Shown piece by piece: positions 58,600 through 64,000 of a stretch of 64,000 nt of DNA (the first letter of the stretch is position 1; each line of letters begins with the position of its first letter). Source of the stretch: Cercospora beticola (lineage: Eukaryota > Ascomycota > Dothideomycetes > Mycosphaerellales > Mycosphaerellaceae); assembly GCF_033473495.1 (NCBI RefSeq), contig NC_088940.1, positions 1,178,001 through 1,242,000 on the forward strand. The letters run 5' to 3'. The notes under the pieces are model-generated. The model saw only the letters and a program-made list of their open reading frames with translations, made no database searches and was not told where the DNA came from. A program made the translations under genes and the position numbers.

Positions 58600-61500
58600 A
58601 GTAAGGCAAAGGATAGTCTTAGTCGTAATTCGCTATTAAATCTATAGTATCGCGGAGGTCGTCGATATCGTACTAGATATTATAGCTATAGTTATAGTCT
58701 TTCTATTTTACTAAGTACTATAGCTAGCTATAGGACGTCCTACGATCGAGAAGCCTCTCGATCTTAAAGAAAAGTACGTTATTATCGTCGTAGTTAGCTA
58801 TCTATACCGGGCCTAGTTCTAGTAGATCGTAGTCGTAAGAGTTATTACCTTATAGGTACGGCTCTAACTAGGCTACCGAAACGACTAGATAGATCTTTAT
58901 TACTAGAGAAAGGACGAGTCTATATACGAGTCGTTCTATAGTACGATCTACTAGGAAAGAGCTAGCTCGCTAGTAATAGTACTTATAGTTATACTATCCT
59001 AAAATCTCGTACTCTCTATATAAGTAAAGAAGGACTTACTATCCTAGTACGAATCGGATAGAGTAGTATACTATATCGTACTAGTCTTTTATCGCTACTA
59101 CTACCTATACTATAGAGTTAGCGGCTTAGTCGCGTACCTCCTAGCGGATAGTAATATAGTCGGCTATAGGCAATTTAGCTAAAGGTAGGAGTACGTCTAA
59201 GTTATTCTTAAAACTCTAAATAATTATATTCGAGATTTCGCCGGAAGAGGTATTATAGGAATTATTAAGCTCGGCTTAAATATATAGGAGAGCCTCTATC
59301 TAATTAGCTACTAGGAAGAACGTAATAAAATATCGTAATACGATTTCTATAGTCTAGTTCGTCCTTTTACTTTAACTATCTATCTAAGATTAATAGGTAG
59401 TCGTAGCTAGGAACCTAGTACCTAGTTCTTAAAAAGCGGACTTTATAAAGTTAGATAGCTATCTCCGATTATAGTCGCTAATTATTACTACTAGTAGAGA
59501 TCTCTCGTAGACAATATAGCTATATAGCTAGGTAGTACTATATTCGGCTACGGACTAGTCTTCTTTTACTTTTATAAGGATAACTCTTTTCGAGAATTTA
59601 TAGGTCTTAGTAAGGAAGCTATTAAAGCCGTCTACTAGTAGAAGGCCGAAGATCTAGTTAGCTATAACTATATAGTCTAGTACTACGATAGCGTAAATAG
59701 GATTTAACTCTCTATATAGCTAGTAGTAGTAAGTCTAGTTTAAGATATAGTCCGAGTAGTACTTAATATAAAGATAGAGTTCCTTAGCTAGCCTATAGAT
59801 ATAGAAGGAGGCAAAGACGTAGGTATACGTATAGTAAAATCCGGAATAGTAGTAGTCGTTATAGGCTATTCTAAATACCTCCTTTATTAAGGAACTAGGA
59901 ATATAAAGGCGTTCGTAGCTATTAGTATTGTCCTTAAAATATATTAGGCCGTCGCGTAAGAAGAACTATAACTCTAAGAGTACTACTTCTTATTCGCTAT
60001 CGTTTTCGTCCTTACCTTTAAGGTCCTAGATACGCTACTACTCCGTAGCTTATAGTTGCTCTAGCTACTATACCTAAGCTAGGTCGTTCTAGTATCTATA
60101 GATTAAGTCGCGCTTAAACTCCTCCGATAACTCGACTAAGATAGAGTAAAACGCTATCGTCTCTATAGACGTATATATACGACTAGTATTCTTATCGATT
60201 ATTATAGCGTAGAAATACTATACGTCCTCGTGCCCGTATAGGTAAAGGTATATAGAGTTATCGACTATATTATAGGCTTAGTTAAGATCGTCGTATATAA
60301 GAGGATCGAGAGTATCTATATTCGTATATCTCCGGTCGTCGATTAAGCGACTAAGTGCGTCCGGAACGCTATATAGACGGCTAGGCTAGTAGATCGCAAC
60401 TATATCGTAGAACTACGATAAGTACTAGCTAGCTCGTATAAGGCAAAGGTTTATATAGTCTAGAGACGTAGTACTAGTTATCGACTCGGATACTATAATT
60501 CCTAAAGTAGTAGTATAATCTATAAATATAAAGATAGGTTTCTACGAGGCCTATAAGACGTAGTATAGTTTCCTTATAGTCTAGATAAAGCTAGCGACTT
60601 CTAGTTCTATTACTAGATATTACGATTCTATATCTAATAGAGCCTTACTTAAGTATATAACTAGCTAGACTTTAGTAGCTAGAAAACGAACTGCCTTACT
60701 ACTATCGGTAGAGGTAGAGTCGCCTTCTACTATATACGCGACTATAGTAAAGCTATCGTAGCTAGAATTAAGATCGATATAGAAAGGACGATAGAGGTTA
60801 GTATAGTAGAGGAAGAACGCTATTCGGTAGATCTTAGCTAGAATATCGAAATAGCGACGCTACTAGTTAAGGTTTTCGGCGTTATCCTACGCTCTAGTTC
60901 GCGCTACGAATCGCTTATAGAGATTGCCTCGATTAGGTCCCTATTATAGTAAGTACTTCTTCCTTTCCTCGAATAGAGCTATAATTTATAAAAAGTATAG
61001 GATATAGTGCTATTACTAGCCTGTAATACTAATATAAAATTCTAACTCCTTAAGTATCTATAGAAATAGAAGGTCGAGAATAGTACGAACCTTTTCTTTA
61101 TAGATAGTATAACTAAGGCTACTAACTCTCTAACTTAGAAGAGCTGCGGACGGGTACCTAAGAAAGGTTTTCTAGAGCGTAATACTAATATCGAAGGAAT
61201 TAAGAAGGCCGAATAGGTAGTTAAGGTATATAAGGTAGTCGTTAAACGTCTGCGAGAAGATAATAATATTATTAATATATATATAGTAGAAGTCTCGAAA
61301 CGGCTTAAGGATATAGTTAAGTTACTACTAGACGTATTAGACGCTACTAGCGTACTCTATAATTGCGATATTTATCTATTTCTATCTATAGTAGCTATTA
61401 ACTATAAATTTATAGTAGTCGCCTTTAGCTATAGCCTATTAGTAGAAGAACGATACTATATCGATTATAGTAATATATTCCGCGCTATAGAGAGCGTCTA

Positions 61501-64000
61501 CGATCTCGTCTTATTATAGTAAGAGATAAAAGTCCTTAACTACTATCTTATTTAAACTATAGATATCGACTATAGCTCTACCTTTCTATACTAGTTTACT
61601 ATCGAGTAGGACTATCTTCTAAATAATAAAGATAGGAAAACCGAAGAGAGTCGGCCTTATTATAAACTCTATTTTGCTATATTTATATAAGGCGTTAAAG
61701 GCTTTATTAACTACTTCGCGGTCGGGTCTAGAAAGAGAATAAATAGTCGTAGGTAAGTAGTAGGCCTTACTACTAGTAAGGAGTAGAATAGGTAGGTAAT
61801 CGGTCTTAGAGACTTTAACTATAGTGCCTTTATTAACCTAGAGGCGTTTCTACTTCTTAACTAACGTCGCGTATACCTTTTAGCGAGTCTCGTCTCTATA
61901 TACTATATACCTATTCTCTAATTTATACTCTATAGAGTTTAGTAGTATATCTAGAGGGACCGCTACCTTCGGTAGAGTAGACTTATAAGTTAAACGCAAC
62001 TCGGCCTTAGAAAATCTAGAAGCTCGGCTAAATCTTCGACGCGGCTAGCTAGAGTAGCTAGGAAAGCGCTCTCTAGTACTATTTTATAAACTACTCCGAG
62101 ACGCGTTTATAGTAGGAGAATTACCTCTATAGTACTATAATTAGCGACTAAGACGTACTCTATATAGCTATCTAAGACTACGTTTAAGATATATAGAGAA
62201 CGCTAGAGTCTAGTAAGATAGTTCGGCTTAGGAACGAAGTTAAAATTATAGTCGTTTAGTAGTAGGTCGCGTACGGCAATCGGGACCTAGAACTTAGAAT
62301 ATAGTAGTAATACGAAAGACTCTGCCGTCTCTAATATAGTATAGAATAGCGTCTTAGCCTTCCTCGTAACTAATAATAGGACCTTAGCGTTTTTATACTA
62401 CTCTAAAGTAGTAACCTTATAGCTAATATCTATTATAATATCCTCCGTAGCGATAACGTCTATTTCTATAAGTATCTTAACTAGTAAGTTACGGACGACG
62501 TAGATAGTATAGCGAACGCGAGCGAGAATATATTCTCTCTTAACTAAGGCTAGAATCTATATATCGATAGTAGCGAATCGGTCGTATTCCTATATATCTA
62601 CGATACCTCTAATCCGATACGGCCGAGGTAGTAGATAGAGTTATACGTTCGGGTAGTAGTTATATAAGAAGTCCTTATCTATAAGAGTACCGCTTACGCT
62701 AGTATTAAGGACTACCTAGTAATTAGAGCTGTTCTAGCGTACTCTTAAAGCGAGCCGGAGGTACTAAAAGGATCGTATTAGGACGTTACCTATACTATAC
62801 TATATAATAGTAGTCGATTCGATAATATACTCTAGTAGACCGACCTTATTCTCCGAGGAAAACTAGGTCGCTATTAAATATACCGAGGTTTAGTACGTCC
62901 TTAAGGCGGACGCTAATAGAAAGTATTACCTGTACGTCTAATAGTAGTATTCGTAAGAGAGGAAAGCTAGCGCGAAGGAACCTATTATAGCTATAATATC
63001 CGTAGCGAAGAAATAGGAATCTACGTTCCTTAGTACTATACTATAGTCGTCCTTAAAGTTAATTATACTTATAAATATACCTAGAACGTCCGGAGATACC
63101 GAATAGCTATAGGATCGGTCTTCGGTATAGTAACTATTAATAGACGAAGAATAGCTATCTAGGTTCGCTATATATATATAGCCTCTATAGCTCTTACGAC
63201 TATAAGAGCGGCTATAAGAATGCACTCGCTCGCGTCTAGGTTTAGTATACTTCTAGGAGAAATAGCCTAGCTTACTATAGTTATAGTAAGAATAGCTAGA
63301 ACGTTCGTCGATAGGTTCTTATTTAATACGTAGTTCTTATTTAATATAGACGTTATTAGATCCGCTACTATTTCTATAAAGACGTAGGAGGCGATCTTAT
63401 ATATAGTCGTTTTGCTATAGAGCTAGGTTAGGATATAGTCGGTCTCTAGGAAGCTAAGTATCTATAAAGCGACGGCTATTAGATTAGATCTATATAGAGT
63501 ATCGTCTATAGGTACGATTATACTCTCGCGCTAGTCTCTAATACCGACTATATCTATCTATATTAGCTCTATTAGTATTATACTTACCTAGGTAGTAGCT
63601 AGAGCGGCCGCGTTCTGTTTATTTCTAAGAAAATATTTAGTTCTTAATTTAGATAACGAATACGTTAACTATAGTCTCCGATATTAGAAAGAGTATAAAG
63701 ACGCGAAGATCGGAGTATAGGCGTATCTAGGCCGTACTTAATTATACTATATAGTCGGTTATATAGGCCTCTCTCGATAGGCGGACGACGTTTAGAACGA
63801 ACTCTATAGGTAAGTAGTCTATACGAATATCTTTCTATATAAAGGCTTCCGAATCTAGATAGGCTAAGGCCTTAGAGGCTAGTAATTAAAACTTGTTCTA
63901 AAGGGCTATCTTCTACCTATCGATTCTATAGCTACTTCGGATATTTCGATAGTCGTCCTTATTTAGTTCTAAGTAGAACTAGGATATCGCTATACCTCGT
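58600..64000 (-). pseudogene. second Ty3/gypsy gag-pol relic (element B), 5' end outside window
   Basis: Minus-strand order: zinc knuckle near 63.3-63.24 kb (CYSYYNYSKLGYFS pattern, Cys/His turned to Tyr); a Ser/Arg-rich linker and possible protease (63.2-62.9 kb, where a 95-codon frame happens to stay open); RT near 61.7-61.2 kb (KGRAIVDIYSLNKIVVKDFY; YINNIIIFSR); RNase H near 60.8 kb (FYIDLNSSYDSF) and PDALSRL near 60.35 kb; integrase (TYKFSKRV and VVIISDRS, 59.6-59.4 kb); and a chromodomain near 58.78-58.6 kb (KIERLLDRRTS, YDIDDL). It belongs to a different gypsy lineage from element A. LTRs were not found; one must lie right of 64 kb. Confidence 0.85.

Larger units (their letters stand above)
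39190..64000. other. RIP-mutated repeat block
   Basis: For nearly 25 kb the dinucleotides CA and TG are almost absent while TA is in large excess and CG, CC and CT remain common. This is what repeat-induced point mutation (C to T in CpA on either strand) produces. No long ORF survives; in the relics Trp codons (TGG) read TAG and Gln codons (CAA/CAG) read TAA/TAG. The left edge is sharp at about 39.19 kb; the right edge is outside the window. In fungi such blocks are normally methylated, heterochromatic and silent. Confidence 0.93.

Noticed and set aside
62938..63225. 95-codon minus-strand open frame as a real gene
   Set aside because: It is a stretch of element B between zinc knuckle and RT that happens to lack stops; its Ser/Tyr-rich composition is a RIP product (His to Tyr).
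39190..64000. Centromere, mitochondrial insert or AT-rich isochore
   Set aside because: CpG is retained and the depletion is specific to CpA/TpG; retrotransposon domains can be read throughout, so RIP explains the composition.
1..64000. tRNA, rRNA, CRISPR arrays and bacterial-type operons
   Set aside because: I searched by eye for tRNA arms, rRNA blocks and regularly spaced repeats and found none; the genome is eukaryotic.

Overview
The window reads as nuclear DNA of a filamentous ascomycete. The evidence is densely packed genes with short spliceosomal introns (42-202 nt, GTAAGT/GTACGT-like donors, CTAAC/CTGAC branch points, CAG/TAG acceptors), fungus-restricted families (Zn2Cys6 and bZIP-DUF3425 regulators, an AA1-like secreted protein, Zrt3-type ZIP, Vms1, ZGRF1/Mte1) and a block mutated by repeat-induced point mutation (RIP). 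A Dothideomycete (Mycosphaerellales-like) is my best guess, but that is inference from style and gene content.

Region 1 (1-39.19 kb) is ordinary, GC-balanced and gene-rich. In order: bZIP-DUF3425 regulator (-), dynactin p27 (+), F-box-like protein (-), HAD phosphatase (+), acidic F-box-like protein (+), UBAC2/Dsc2-type rhomboid (+), DDX60-like Ski2-family helicase (-), Zn2Cys6 regulator (-), ZGRF1_N/Mte1-like protein (+), C4C4-RING/RS-rich nuclear protein (-), Say1-like esterase (+), Zrt3-like vacuolar zinc transporter (-), Vms1 (+), secreted AA1-like protein (+), Mtg1 mitoribosome GTPase (-) and family-X DNA polymerase (+). I rebuilt most of them by joining exons at consensus splice sites so that frame and domain both close. 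They are mostly independent housekeeping genes in divergent or convergent pairs, not a cluster; two are ribosome/mRNA quality-control factors (Vms1, DDX60-like) and two are DNA-repair factors (ZGRF1_N, Pol X).

Region 2 (about 39.19 kb to the end) changes abruptly. CpA and TpG almost disappear while CpG stays common, no long ORF survives, and Trp and Gln codons have become stops. This is severe RIP with a sharp left edge. Read through the mutations, it contains: a complete Ty3/gypsy chromovirus (39566-46358, minus strand, 195-bp LTRs, TTAGT target duplication); the relic of a DUF3435 tyrosine recombinase (about 46.9-49.2 kb, plus strand), the family that includes Starship captains; unidentified coding relics (49.2-53.8 kb); and a second, longer minus-strand Ty3/gypsy element (about 53.9 kb to beyond the end) with zinc knuckle, RT, integrase, chromodomain and a further long reading frame.

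The most interesting reading is that the gypsy element inserted into the head of a fossil Starship-like element. With the gypsy element removed, the captain-like gene starts only about 1 kb inside the edge of the RIP block and reads inward, as captains do at the 5' end of Starships. The edge carries a repeated CCTGTTTACCTCGC motif containing TTAC, and a hairpin. The far end lies outside the window, so this remains a hypothesis.
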